Part shown: piece by piece, positions 26,451-34,226 of the stretch
Layout: each line of letters starts with the position of its first letter
Numbering within the stretch: the stretch's first letter is position 1
NCBI GenBank assembly: GCA_017445425.1
Contig: JAFSUF010000015.1
Coordinates: 1-49,934, forward strand
Length of the DNA: 49,934 bases
Reading direction: 5' to 3'
Origin: Bacteroidales bacterium
GTDB taxonomy: Bacteria > Bacteroidota > Bacteroidia > Bacteroidales > UBA932
Made by a program: the position numbers and the translations under genes
Notes under the pieces: model-generated
The model's database searches: none
What the model was told of the DNA's origin: nothing
What the model saw: only the letters and a program-made list of their open reading frames with translations

Positions 26451-26924
26451 ATGAAGCTATTTGGCAAGACAGCTACTGCTCTGCTGCTGATGGTTTACAT
26501 CGCTGCATTCGTGGGGTTCCGGCTCCACGAATGTACGGTGGACCATACGGTGGAGATTCTCAGTGTGCTTGCCGATGACGCTTGCGAAGAGGTTCATCAC
26601 CATCATTGCCACGATGAGGCCCACTGCGGCCACCATCACCATCATTGCCACCAGGAGTGCGCAGATGCTCCTGAAGATGGCAGCGTGCAGATTGGCCAGG
26701 CCTGCTGTTGTGCCAATTCCCTTTACTTCATCTCCGACGCACAGATAACGTCGGATGGCGGCAACGACTTTGCTGCTGCAAAGTGCCTGCCGGTGGCTTT
26801 TGTCCCCGCTGCGGCGCATGCTGAGCATCTGCCGGGCTGCGGGTTCACCCCTGCAACTTACGATGACTGTCGCATCCTGAAAGGGTGTACCGCGCTCGCA
26901 TTATATTCTGTCAGAAGGGTTTAG
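26451..26924 (+). CDS. His/Cys-rich secreted protein, probable metal binder
   Basis: The 157-residue protein has a hydrophobic N-terminus (TATALLLMVYIAAFVGFRLH) that may be a signal or anchor, then HECT. This is reminiscent of Bacteroidales secreted proteins with an 'H-x-C' just after the signal. Residues ~46-71 are dense in His and Cys (EEVHHHHCHDEAHCGHHHHH and more), followed by QACCCAN. Such clusters bind transition metals such as Cu, Zn or Ni; which one is not visible. The position ahead of a Cys-motif TonB receptor and a secreted HMA protein supports a metal role for all three. I know no named family for it. Confidence 0.75.
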   Translation: MKLFGKTATALLLMVYIAAFVGFRLHECTVDHTVEILSVLADDACEEVHHHHCHDEAHCGHHHHHCHQECADAPEDGSVQIGQACCCANSLYFISDAQITSDGGNDFAAAKCLPVAFVPAAAHAEHLPGCGFTPATYDDCRILKGCTALALYSVRRV

Positions 26925-26979
26925 TGTGCTTTGTCCGCCTGTTGGCAACAATGTACAAACCCTTAATTGACAGAATATT

Positions 26980-29073
26980 ATGACTTTAAAAAGAATATCA
27001 ATAATCATATTGTTACTATGCTTAACCCGGGCGGTCAATGCCCAGGATTATACCGGTGTTCCCGTTCCAGGATCGGAGCTTGCAGAAGAAGATACCTTAC
27101 AGGAGGCTGTGAAAAGTGCCCGCCAATCTGGTCTTATGCGTTTCAGCAAGGTCAAGACTGAGGCAATTACCGCCGCAGGCATATGCAAGATGGCCTGCTG
27201 CAATCTTGCGGAGAGTTTCGAGAACACCGCCAGCGTCAGCGTAGGGTATGCCGACGCCGTAACCGGTGCCCGCCAAATCAAGTTGCTGGGGCTCTCCGGC
27301 GTCTATACCCAGATGCAGGACGAGAAGATGCCGGTAATGCGCGGCCTCTCATCTACCTTCGGCTTCAATTATGTCCCCGGGCAGTGGTTAGAGAGCATCC
27401 TCATATCCAAAGGCCCCACCTCCGTGGCAAACGACGCGGGAGGCATCACCGGCCAGATTGACATGGAACACCGCAAGCCGCTGGACGAGACGCCGCTCTT
27501 CGTGAACCTTTATGGCAGCAGCGACAAGATGTTTGACGGCAACATAATCTCTGCCCTGCAGCTTAACGACCGCTGGAGCACCATCCTTATGACCTATTTC
27601 TCTTATGCCAACTCCATGATGGACCACAACGGCGACGGCTTCCGCGACGACCCCACAACCCGCCAGATAAACATTTCCAACCGCTGGCTCTATTATGACC
27701 CCAACGGCCTGCAGGTACGCTTCGGCTTCAAGGTGGTGAACGATAACCGCGTCGGCGGCCAGATGGGATACAACCGCGACATGGCGTGGGAGATTGCCCC
27801 TGCAGCGTGGGGCTCGCTGATTAACAACCAACTCTACAATGCATACGTGAAAGTGGGAATGCCGCTGAACGATGACCAGAGCAGCAGCATCGCCCTCGTG
27901 GCCACCGGCAACTATTATGACACCGACGCCCACTTTGGCTGCAACCAGTACAGCGGCCTGCAGAAGAGCCTGTTTGCCAACCTGATTTACCACAACGACT
28001 TTAACGAACACAACACCGTGGAGTTTGCCTTCACCGCCCAGAACGACGATATAGTGGAGCATTACTTCCTCCGCCCTTACGGCTTGGAAGCATCCGAAGA
28101 GCTGCCGATTCCGGCCCGCAAAGAGACCCTGCTGGGGGCTATGGGAGAATACACCTTCCGCAGCGGCGAGAAATTCACCGCTGTAGCGGGTTTCCGCATG
28201 GACTGGGATTCGTACTATCAGAAAATGCTGGTTTCGCCCCGCCTCACCCTGAAATATACGCCGATTCACGACCTGGTGCTGCGCGGCAGCATCGGGCGGG
28301 CACAGCACTCTCCCAGCGTGTTTGCAGACAATTATGGCCTGCTCTCTTCTAACCGCCGGATAATATACAGCTATGGCGTCCATCCCGATACGGGCCGCGG
28401 CCTGAACATGGATATAGAGGATGCCATAACCATGGGCGGCAACGTGACATATTATCTCCCGGTTGGAGATGATGATGCCAGCTTCATAAGCCTGGAGTAC
28501 TTCCGTACCGACTTCTCCCGCCAGGTGTATGCCGATACCGAATGGCTTCCCGGCACTACCTGCGTAACGCTGGCCCAGTCGGCCACCCAGACTCTCCAGG
28601 CCGACCTCTCGCTGGACTTCAACAAGCATTTCAATGCGCTGCTCACCTTCCGCTACACCGACCCCAGGGTGAGACTTGTGACTGCCGGCGGAGATACCGG
28701 CAAGGATATAGTGCGCCCCATGACCAGTCTGTACAAAGGGGTTCTGAACCTGCAGTACAAGACCGACCTGAGCAAATGGATATTCGATTTTACCGCGCAG
28801 CTCAACGGCCCCATGAGGTTGCCCGACTATGCGGCTCAGGTGTGGGAGATGGAGTATTCGCCGGTATATCCTATGCTCTATGCCCAGGTGACCCGCAAAC
28901 TGAAAGCGCTGGACATCTACGCCGGGGTGGAGAACATAACGGGCTTCCGCCAGCACGATGCCATTATAGGTGCCGAAAACCCTTTTGGCAGCGGGTTTGA
29001 CGCCTCTGTGGTTTGGGGTCCGCTGATGGGCCGCAAATTCTATTTAGGATTCAGATATACATTATGGAAATAA
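26980..29073 (+). CDS. TonB-dependent receptor with CKMACC motif, probable metal uptake
   Basis: This 697-residue outer-membrane receptor has a signal peptide (MTLKRISIIILLLCLTRAVNAQ). It lacks the ~90-residue carboxypeptidase-like domain that many Bacteroidetes receptors carry before the plug. The plug contains GICKMACCNLAESFENTASV (three Cys), VGYADAVTGARQIKLLGLSG and PVMRGLSSTFG. The barrel ends in KFYLGFRYTLWK. The CKMACC plug belongs to a receptor group usually found next to heavy-metal-associated (HMA) proteins, so copper or a similar ion is a reasonable guess. It lies between the His-rich gene and the HMA gene on the same strand. Confidence 0.88.
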   Translation: MTLKRISIIILLLCLTRAVNAQDYTGVPVPGSELAEEDTLQEAVKSARQSGLMRFSKVKTEAITAAGICKMACCNLAESFENTASVSVGYADAVTGARQIKLLGLSGVYTQMQDEKMPVMRGLSSTFGFNYVPGQWLESILISKGPTSVANDAGGITGQIDMEHRKPLDETPLFVNLYGSSDKMFDGNIISALQLNDRWSTILMTYFSYANSMMDHNGDGFRDDPTTRQINISNRWLYYDPNGLQVRFGFKVVNDNRVGGQMGYNRDMAWEIAPAAWGSLINNQLYNAYVKVGMPLNDDQSSSIALVATGNYYDTDAHFGCNQYSGLQKSLFANLIYHNDFNEHNTVEFAFTAQNDDIVEHYFLRPYGLEASEELPIPARKETLLGAMGEYTFRSGEKFTAVAGFRMDWDSYYQKMLVSPRLTLKYTPIHDLVLRGSIGRAQHSPSVFADNYGLLSSNRRIIYSYGVHPDTGRGLNMDIEDAITMGGNVTYYLPVGDDDASFISLEYFRTDFSRQVYADTEWLPGTTCVTLAQSATQTLQADLSLDFNKHFNALLTFRYTDPRVRLVTAGGDTGKDIVRPMTSLYKGVLNLQYKTDLSKWIFDFTAQLNGPMRLPDYAAQVWEMEYSPVYPMLYAQVTRKLKALDIYAGVENITGFRQHDAIIGAENPFGSGFDASVVWGPLMGRKFYLGFRYTLWK

Positions 29074-29093
29074 CAATTAAAAACTCAAACGAT

Positions 29094-29405
29094 ATGAAAG
29101 CCAGACTTACACTTTTGCTGATGGCCCTGATGATGATGGTTTCTGTGGGCACATTTGCCGCCGACAAGAAAAAACAGGTTGTATATGAAGAGGTTACCTT
29201 TGTTACCGACATAGAATGCAAAAACTGCGTGAAAAAGTGCGAAGCCAACCTCCCATACGAGAAAGGGATTAAAGATTGTAAGATTGACCTTGCAACCCAT
29301 ACCGTTTATTTCAAATTCGATCCTGCAAAAACCTCTAAGGAAAAGCTTGCAAAGGCCATCGAGAAACTTGGCTATTCCGCCTCTGAAGTGCAGAAGGTTC
29401 AATAA
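29094..29405 (+). CDS. Secreted heavy-metal-associated (HMA) domain protein
   Basis: The 103-residue protein has a signal peptide (MKARLTLLLMALMMMVSVGTFA, start at the ATG at 29094; the frame is open further upstream into the receptor gene). One HMA (MerP/CopZ-like) fold follows. The metal loop is DIECKNCVKKCEANL with Cys42, Cys45 and an extra Cys49. The C-terminal KLAKAIEKLGYSASEV is the classic last helix-strand. The standard loop is GMxCxxC; here Ile-Glu replaces Gly-Met, as in periplasmic Bacteroidetes members. It would carry or buffer a soft metal ion in the periplasm after import by the neighbouring receptor. Confidence 0.88.
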   Translation: MKARLTLLLMALMMMVSVGTFAADKKKQVVYEEVTFVTDIECKNCVKKCEANLPYEKGIKDCKIDLATHTVYFKFDPAKTSKEKLAKAIEKLGYSASEVQKVQ

Positions 29406-29418
29406 AGCAAAAATTTAT

Positions 29419-29426
29419 TACATTTG
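29419..29426 (+). promoter_or_regulatory. -7 element upstream of nfnA
   Basis: TACATTTG followed by C fits TAnnTTTGC. A transcript from here would have a leader of about 150 bases that contains the hairpins described below. The -33 region has only TTC at the expected place. Confidence 0.4.
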
Positions 29427-29464
29427 CCGCCGTGGGTATTAAAGCCCGAAGGGCGTAGGGTAAG

Positions 29465-29485
29465 TCCCTTCCCCGAGGGAAGGGA
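29465..29485. repeat. Short palindrome in the nfnA leader
   Basis: tcccttcc and ggaaggga (8 bp each) enclose ccgag, followed by tttagggatggggtc. A smaller hairpin, gcccgaagggc, lies just before it. The style resembles dispersed intergenic palindromes. No second copy is visible in this window. Confidence 0.5.
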
Positions 29486-29523
29486 TTTAGGGATGGGGTC
29501 ACGTTATAATGTGCGGTGGGGAG

Positions 29524-29581
29524 ATGTTTCGCAAGGCTTCCTAACGTTCATGTTTAATAAAATCTTAATCTTGCGAAACAT
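29524..29581. promoter_or_regulatory. 12-bp inverted repeat directly before nfnA
   Basis: atgtttcgcaag (29524-29535) and cttgcgaaacat (29570-29581) are perfectly complementary around 34 bases. The right arm ends 5 bases before the nfnA ATG and contains the short frame ATG-GCG-TAT-GTA-TAA (29580-29594). As RNA it would form a stem next to the translation start; as DNA it could be a two-half-site operator. No regulator gene is nearby. Confidence 0.55.
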
Positions 29582-29586
29582 GGCGT

Positions 29587-30432
29587 ATGTATAAGATTCT
29601 TGAGAAACGTAAGCTCGCTCCTCAGATTTTTCTGATGGAGATTGAAGCTCCAAGACTGGCTGCGGCTGCCCTGCCGGGCCAGTTCCTTATTATCCGCGAC
29701 GATGAGAAAGGGGAGCGTATCCCACTCACCGTCAGCGATTCAGATGCGGTCAAGGGGACAGTGACCGTGGTCATCCAGCTCATCGGCCTCTCCAGCCACA
29801 AGATGGTGGAGCAATACGGGGTGGGAGACTCATTTGCCGATGTTGTGGGTCCCTTGGGCAATCCGTCAGAATTTGTGAATGCCAGAGCGCAGGATCTTAA
29901 GGGTCGTCGTTATGTGTTCATCGCTGGTGGTCTGGGCACTGCCCCGGTTTATCCCCAGGCCCGCTGGTTGCACGAGCACGGCGTGCCGGTGGATGTAATA
30001 ATCGGTGCAAGGACCAAAGATCTGCTGATATATACAGATAAGCTCGCCACAGCCTGCGACAATCTTTACCTGTGTACCGACGACGGCAGCGAGGGCTTCA
30101 AGGGGGTTGGTACCGCCTGTCTGGAAGATCTCTGCGCCAAAGGCAAAACGTACACCAACTGTGTGGCCATAGGCCCTATGATAATGATGAAATTCGCAAC
30201 CCTTACCTGTATGAAACTTAATATTCCTATCCAGGTGAGTATGAATACGCTGATGGTCGATGGCACGGGAATGTGCGGTGCCTGCCGTGTAAGCGTAGGC
30301 GGAAAGACATATTTCTCTTGCGTGGACGGCCCCGAGTTTGACGGTGCCCTTGTGGACTGGGACGAGGCGATGAGACGTTCACGCCAATATAAGCCGGAGG
30401 AGGCGGCAGCAATGGAAAGTTATGGCAAATAA
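29587..30432 (+). CDS. nfnA: Ferredoxin-NADP+ oxidoreductase small subunit, NfnA-like (sulfide/dihydroorotate dehydrogenase type)
   Basis: The 281-residue flavoprotein has an N-terminal FAD domain (PGQFLIIRDDEKGERIPLTVS near 30-50) and an NAD domain (FIAGGLGTAPVYPQARWL near 111-127). The C-terminal [2Fe-2S] cysteines are in GTGMCGACRVSVGG...FSCVDGPEF (Cys230, Cys233, Cys245). With its partner it fits the NfnAB complex, which couples NADH and reduced ferredoxin to NADP+ reduction by electron bifurcation. The related sulfide dehydrogenase (SudBA) uses the same fold, so the true reaction is not fixed by sequence. The last 11 bases overlap nfnB. Ferredoxin for it could come from NifJ. Confidence 0.85.
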   Translation: MYKILEKRKLAPQIFLMEIEAPRLAAAALPGQFLIIRDDEKGERIPLTVSDSDAVKGTVTVVIQLIGLSSHKMVEQYGVGDSFADVVGPLGNPSEFVNARAQDLKGRRYVFIAGGLGTAPVYPQARWLHEHGVPVDVIIGARTKDLLIYTDKLATACDNLYLCTDDGSEGFKGVGTACLEDLCAKGKTYTNCVAIGPMIMMKFATLTCMKLNIPIQVSMNTLMVDGTGMCGACRVSVGGKTYFSCVDGPEFDGALVDWDEAMRRSRQYKPEEAAAMESYGK

Positions 30433-31810
30433 GATCCCAAGAGTTGCAGTACGCGAGCAGGATCCGAAGGTCCGCGCTCACAATTTTGAAGAGGTTTCGT
30501 ATGGATACGACGCCAAAGAGGCTATGCTTGAGGCGAGTCGCTGCCTGCATTGCAAGAATCCCCGCTGCGTGGGCGGCTGCCCTGTAAGCATACAGATACC
30601 GGAATTCATAGCCCACGTGGCAGAAGGCGACATAGTCGCCGCAGCCGGTGTGATAGCTAAGGATTCCCTGCTGCCGGCTGTTTGCGGTCGTGTATGCCCT
30701 CAGGAGACACAGTGCGAAGGTCAGTGCATCCTTGGCGTCAAGGGCGAACCGGTGGCCATCGGCAAGCTGGAGCGTTTCGTGGCCGATTATATGCACTCCC
30801 ATCCGGAAGAATCCCAGGCGGTGGAGAAAGCCCCTTCCAACGGCCATAAGGTGGCAGTTATCGGCAGCGGCCCCGCAGGCCTGGCCTGTGCGGCAGACCT
30901 TGCCAAATGGGGCTATGATGTTACCATTTTCGAAGCCCTTCACAAAGCCGGAGGCGTGCTGGTCTATGGTATTCCCGAGTTCCGTCTTCCTAAGGAGAAA
31001 GTGCTTGCCAGGGAGATCGAGGCTGTCACCGCCCTTGGTGTAAAGATAGAGACCGATGTGATAATAGGCCGTACCGTAACCATAGATACCCTTATGGATA
31101 AAGAGGGCTTCGAGGCTGTCTTTGTCGGAACCGGCGCCGGACTGCCGCGCTTTATGGGCATCCCCGGCGAGAACCTTAACGGCGTATTCTCCGCAAACGA
31201 GTTCCTCACCCGCAACAACCTTATGAAGGCTTACCTCGATGACTATGCAACCCCTATCCACGCCGGTCGCAGGGCCGTGATTGTGGGTGGCGGCAACGTG
31301 GCGATGGACGCGGCACGTACCGCACTACGTCTGGGTGCGGATACTACCATCGTTTATCGCCGTACAGAAGTGGAGCTCCCTGCCCGCAAAGAGGAAGTTC
31401 ACCACGCGAAGGAGGAGGGTATTGAATTCCGTATGCTCACAAATCCCGTTGAGGTGATCGGGGACGATAACGGCAACGTACGTGCCTTGAAGTGCATCAA
31501 AATGGAACTCGGAGAACCCGACGAAAGCGGCCGCCGCAGCCCCGTGCCCGTTGCGGGCAGCGAGTTCGAAGTAGAGTGCGACACCGTGATCATGGCCCTT
31601 GGGACATCGCCCAACCCGCTGATTGCCAAGACCACACCTGGCCTTGAGCGTACCCGCAAGGGCGGACTTGTGGCGGATGAGGGCGGTGCAACGACCCGCG
31701 AAGGCATTTATGCCGGCGGCGATGCAGTCACCGGCGCAGCCACCGTAATCCTGGCGATGGGCGCAGGCCGCAAGGCGGCAGCAGAAATACACAAGAAACT
31801 ATCGGAATAA
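30422..31810 (+). CDS. nfnB: NADPH-dependent glutamate-synthase-like large subunit, NfnB-like
   Basis: The 462-residue protein is the homotetrameric type 'glutamate synthase small chain' (GltA/NfnB). Two [4Fe-4S] sites lie near the N-terminus (CLHCKNPRCVGGCPVSI, then CGRVCPQETQCEGQC). The FAD loop GSGPAGLACAADLAKWGYDV is near 145 and the NADPH loop GGGNVAMDAARTALRLG near 280. EGIYAGGDAVTGAATVILAMGAG at the C-terminus binds FAD. No glutamate-synthase large subunit is present. Its 11-bp overlap with the NfnA-like gene therefore argues for the Nfn/Sud complex rather than for glutamate synthesis. hisS follows after 3 bases. Confidence 0.88.
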   Translation: MANKIPRVAVREQDPKVRAHNFEEVSYGYDAKEAMLEASRCLHCKNPRCVGGCPVSIQIPEFIAHVAEGDIVAAAGVIAKDSLLPAVCGRVCPQETQCEGQCILGVKGEPVAIGKLERFVADYMHSHPEESQAVEKAPSNGHKVAVIGSGPAGLACAADLAKWGYDVTIFEALHKAGGVLVYGIPEFRLPKEKVLAREIEAVTALGVKIETDVIIGRTVTIDTLMDKEGFEAVFVGTGAGLPRFMGIPGENLNGVFSANEFLTRNNLMKAYLDDYATPIHAGRRAVIVGGGNVAMDAARTALRLGADTTIVYRRTEVELPARKEEVHHAKEEGIEFRMLTNPVEVIGDDNGNVRALKCIKMELGEPDESGRRSPVPVAGSEFEVECDTVIMALGTSPNPLIAKTTPGLERTRKGGLVADEGGATTREGIYAGGDAVTGAATVILAMGAGRKAAAEIHKKLSE

Positions 31811-31813
31811 TAT

Positions 31814-33181
31814 ATGGCTCAGGCACCTTCAATCCCAAAGGGCACAAGAGATTTCGGATGCGTCGAGATGGCGCGCCGCAACTACATATTTGACACAATC
31901 AAAGGCATCTTCCGCCTGTTTGGCTATCAGCAGATAGAGACCCCCGCAATGGAGAATCTCTCTACCTTGTTAGGCAAATATGGCGATGAGGGGGACAAAC
32001 TGCTGTATCGTATCCTTAACAGCGGCGATGCGTTTGCGGGGGTCGATCTTGCCTCTGCACCCTCCGGCGCGGCCATCACGTCAAAGGTGTGCGAAAAGGG
32101 GTTGCGCTACGACCTCACGGTGCCCTTTGCCCGCTTTGTGACGCAGCACCAGAACGATATATCTTTCCCCTTCAAGCGCTTCCAGATCCAGCCCGTATGG
32201 CGGGCAGACCGGCCTCAGAAGGGTCGCTACCGCGAGTTCTATCAGTGCGATGCCGATGTCATAGGCTCCACGTCGCTGCTCAATGAGCTGGAACTGGTCC
32301 AGATTGTGGATATGGTGTTTGGCCGTTTTGGCATAAACGTCTGCATCAAGATCAACAACCGCAAGCTTTTGGCGGGCATTGCCGAGGTTGCGGGGGTTCC
32401 GGAGCGGATGATGGACATCACCGTCGCCATCGACAAGATTGACAAGATAGGCCTGGATGCAGTCAAGGAGGAGCTGCGCGAGAAAGGGGTGGGGGATGCC
32501 GCCATTGCAGTCATCGAACCTGTACTTACACTCTCCGGCAGCAACGAAGAGAAAATATCTTTCATGCGTACGCTTCTGGCCTCGTCTGAGGTCGGTCTTA
32601 AGGGCGTGGAGGAGATTTCTCAGTTGTTCTCACTGATAGGTGCCGCCGGTATCCGGCAGAAGGTGGAGCTGGATCTCTCGCTGGCCCGCGGCCTGAATTA
32701 TTACACCGGGGCCATCTTCGAGGTCAAGGCGCTGGACTTTGCCATCGGCAGCATCTGCGGAGGCGGCCGTTACGACGATCTGACCGGTATCTTTGGCCTG
32801 AAGAACGTCTCCGGCGTGGGCATCTCCTTTGGCGCCGACCGCATCTACGACGTGCTGCTGGGACTCGAAAAATATCCGGCAGAGCTGCTTTCGGGCGCCA
32901 GCGTGCTATTTACCAATATGGGAGAGAAAGAGGCGGAGTACTGTATTCCCGCTATAGCACAGCTTCGCAGGGAGGGTATCAGTTGTGTGCTCTATCCGGA
33001 GGCTTCCAAACTCAAAAAGCAGTTCGAATACGCCAACCGCAACAATATCTCTGTGGTAGTGGTAGCCGGTGAAAGCGAGATTTCCGGAGGCATGTTCACC
33101 GTCAAGGAGATGTCTTCCGGCAATCAGCAGTCCGTCGCCCGCGAGGACCTGCTGCACTATATGCAGGAGTTGCTGGGATAG
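31814..33181 (+). CDS. hisS: Histidyl-tRNA synthetase
   Basis: HisS charges tRNA-His with histidine. The 455-residue class II enzyme shows [20 protein letters not shown], motif 1 around [19 protein letters not shown], and the His-specific [12 protein letters not shown]. Motif 2 is [27 protein letters not shown] (shown in part as [20 protein letters not shown]). Also seen are [14 protein letters not shown] and motif 3, [15 protein letters not shown]. The C-terminal anticodon-binding domain ([21 protein letters not shown]) is complete. It lies 3 bases after the NfnB-like gene, so it may be read from the same transcript. Confidence 0.96.
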   Translation: MAQAPSIPKGTRDFGCVEMARRNYIFDTIKGIFRLFGYQQIETPAMENLSTLLGKYGDEGDKLLYRILNSGDAFAGVDLASAPSGAAITSKVCEKGLRYDLTVPFARFVTQHQNDISFPFKRFQIQPVWRADRPQKGRYREFYQCDADVIGSTSLLNELELVQIVDMVFGRFGINVCIKINNRKLLAGIAEVAGVPERMMDITVAIDKIDKIGLDAVKEELREKGVGDAAIAVIEPVLTLSGSNEEKISFMRTLLASSEVGLKGVEEISQLFSLIGAAGIRQKVELDLSLARGLNYYTGAIFEVKALDFAIGSICGGGRYDDLTGIFGLKNVSGVGISFGADRIYDVLLGLEKYPAELLSGASVLFTNMGEKEAEYCIPAIAQLRREGISCVLYPEASKLKKQFEYANRNNISVVVVAGESEISGGMFTVKEMSSGNQQSVAREDLLHYMQELLG

Positions 33182-33182
33182 G

Positions 33183-33515
33183 CTACCCTCTGACAAGGGC
33201 AAACAGATCAAGATATTTGTTGAGTGAAGTCAGTGCGTCGACATCGCGTGAGAGGTAAGATGCACAGAACAGTTCTCTGAACCGGCAGAGTTCTTCCCAC
33301 ATAGCACTTCTGGCAGAAGCACATTCATTGGCACGGCCATATTTGATAGTCAGGTCAATCAGTTCTTGTGCACGTGCAAATGCGCTCTCTGCCCGGGAGT
33401 CCTTTCCTGCAAGTATGGCTTTCAGTACGCGGGACGTCTCGCTGCCGATGTTAGCCATCTGCTGCGGGAAAGACATCCCGGCCCATCGGCCATTCTCTAA
33501 GGATATGTGTTGCAT
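33183..33515 (-). CDS. Small helical conserved protein of unknown function
   Basis: The 110-residue, all-helical protein has no signal peptide. Motifs such as SFPQQMANIGSETSRVLKAI, AFARAQELIDLTI and LTSLNKYLDLFALVR match my memory of a widespread small family (pattern 'LxQQLxNIGSEVxR...AxxRxxELxDLT...L.KY...FAxxxR') that is often found beside DUF5674 genes. Its ATG immediately follows the DUF5674 stop (TAA-ATG), so the two are translationally linked. Function is unknown. A two-gene module of this size recalls toxin-antitoxin or HEPN/MNT pairs, but I see no RNase or nucleotidyltransferase motif to support that. Confidence 0.75.
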   Translation of the reverse strand: MQHISLENGRWAGMSFPQQMANIGSETSRVLKAILAGKDSRAESAFARAQELIDLTIKYGRANECASARSAMWEELCRFRELFCASYLSRDVDALTSLNKYLDLFALVRG

Positions 33516-33857
33516 TTATCCGATAATAAACTGTTCTACAATTTGTTTTATGGCCTCTCTGACGTTAGGGTCCAGGATGTCACGGGAGGGATTATTCTGC
33601 CAGGAACGGATATTTATCAGGGAGTCAAATTCAATGAAATCCTCGCCATCTTCTTCCGGATATAGATTGAACCCCCACAAATCCTCGCCGTTTGATCCAT
33701 TATCCAGTAGCAAACGTTCCAGGTCTGCGTGCAGCTCTGCGTCAAGGGCGAGCAGCCCTTGTTTCACATCGGCTACACATTTGATCATATCGCCAAACGT
33801 GTTTCCTGCCAATGAAGCAAGATCGGAACGAGTAATAGGGGTTAGAAGGATTTGCAT
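33516..33857 (-). CDS. DUF5674 family protein
   Basis: The 113-residue acidic protein has the family hallmarks as I remember them: FGDMIKCVADVKQGLLALDAELHADLERLLLD, seen as FGDMIKCVADV and LDAELHADLE. LWGFNLYPEEDGEDFIEFDSLINIR and a closing helix KQIVEQFIIG complete the pattern. Function unknown. I chose the ATG at 33857; a GTG at 33872 also lies in frame. A -7 element (33872-33879) sits directly upstream. The downstream partner gene starts on the base after the stop codon. Confidence 0.8.
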   Translation of the reverse strand: MQILLTPITRSDLASLAGNTFGDMIKCVADVKQGLLALDAELHADLERLLLDNGSNGEDLWGFNLYPEEDGEDFIEFDSLINIRSWQNNPSRDILDPNVREAIKQIVEQFIIG

Positions 33858-33871
33858 GGCAAAGGTTTTCA

Positions 33872-33879
33872 CAAAAGTA
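33872..33879 (-). promoter_or_regulatory. -7 element of the DUF5674 module
   Basis: TACTTTTG on the minus strand matches TAnnTTTG, 14 bases before the ATG at 33857. It overlaps the alternative GTG start, which favours the ATG. The upstream TTTG is only 13 bases away, so the -33 box is unclear. Confidence 0.4.
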
Positions 33880-33917
33880 ATAAAAATGAGGACAAATCTT
33901 TCGATTTATCCTCTGTA

Positions 33918-34046
33918 GTAGCGGGGGAAGGATTAAGCGGCTGCGCCGCTTTCCCTCCTTGCGGCTCGGTTTAGCAAACGAGTTTGCTATACTCTCGCTC
34001 GCTGCGTCGGGTCGAACCTCCGGTTCTCATAACCCTTCCCGCCAAA
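33918..34046. repeat. Partial copy of the tRNA-fMet 3' end with an inserted palindromic stretch
   Basis: gtagcgggggaaggatt at 33918-33934 is identical to the 17 bases at 34089-34105 that form the tRNA-fMet 3' end and T-arm. About 80 bases with palindromes follow (agcggctgcgccgct; cggtttagcaaacg). Then come cgaacctccggttctcataacc and cttcccgcc, which echo the T-loop, anticodon arm and acceptor in scrambled order. It is not a working tRNA. It may be a duplication scar or the residue of an element that once inserted beside the tRNA. Confidence 0.6.
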
Positions 34047-34047
34047 T

Positions 34048-34089
34048 ACAAAGCAAACAGACAACCGTAAAGGCTGTCTGTTTGCTTTG

Positions 34090-34090
<1 letters not shown>
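34048..34090 (-). terminator. Hairpin after tRNA-fMet
   Basis: The arms acaaagcaaacagac (34048-34062) and gtctgtttgctttgt (34076-34090) form a perfect 15-bp stem with a 13-base loop, directly downstream of the minus-strand tRNA. The following T-run is weak (TATTTGG), so it may terminate and also protect or space the 3' end for processing. Confidence 0.65.
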
Positions 34091-34162
<72 letters not shown>

Positions 34163-34175
34163 ATGTTTGAGACGG

Positions 34176-34205
34176 CAAAGGTAGAAAAAAAATTCTTTAT
34201 ACCAA
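34176..34205 (-). promoter_or_regulatory. Promoter of tRNA-fMet
   Basis: On the minus strand TTG (34205-34203), a 19-base T-rich spacer and TACCTTTG (34183-34176) match the Bacteroidetes -33/-7 pattern. Transcription would start a few bases before the mature tRNA 5' end at 34162. Confidence 0.78.
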
Positions 34206-34226
34206 ATTTCATTTGAAGGCTGTCCA

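Noticed and set aside
27388-28956. A 522-codon open frame on the minus strand inside the TonB receptor gene
   Set aside because: The receptor on the plus strand is a clear full-length family member. The antisense frame has low-information composition and arises from the codon bias of the sense gene. Similar long antisense frames occur in nifJ (5780-6820, 6914-7711), yfhO (19965-21293) and left susC (39220-40434).
30422-31810. Assimilatory glutamate synthase small subunit
   Set aside because: No large subunit is present, and the gene overlaps an NfnA/SudB-type partner, which fits the bifurcating or sulfide dehydrogenase complex better.
33183-33857. A HEPN/MNT or other classical toxin-antitoxin pair
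   Set aside because: Size and coupling fit, but no RNase (RxxxxH) or nucleotidyltransferase (GSxxxD) motif is present in either protein.
33918-34046. A second tRNA-Met gene
   Set aside because: Only the 3' end is intact; the remaining pieces are interrupted and out of order, so no cloverleaf forms.
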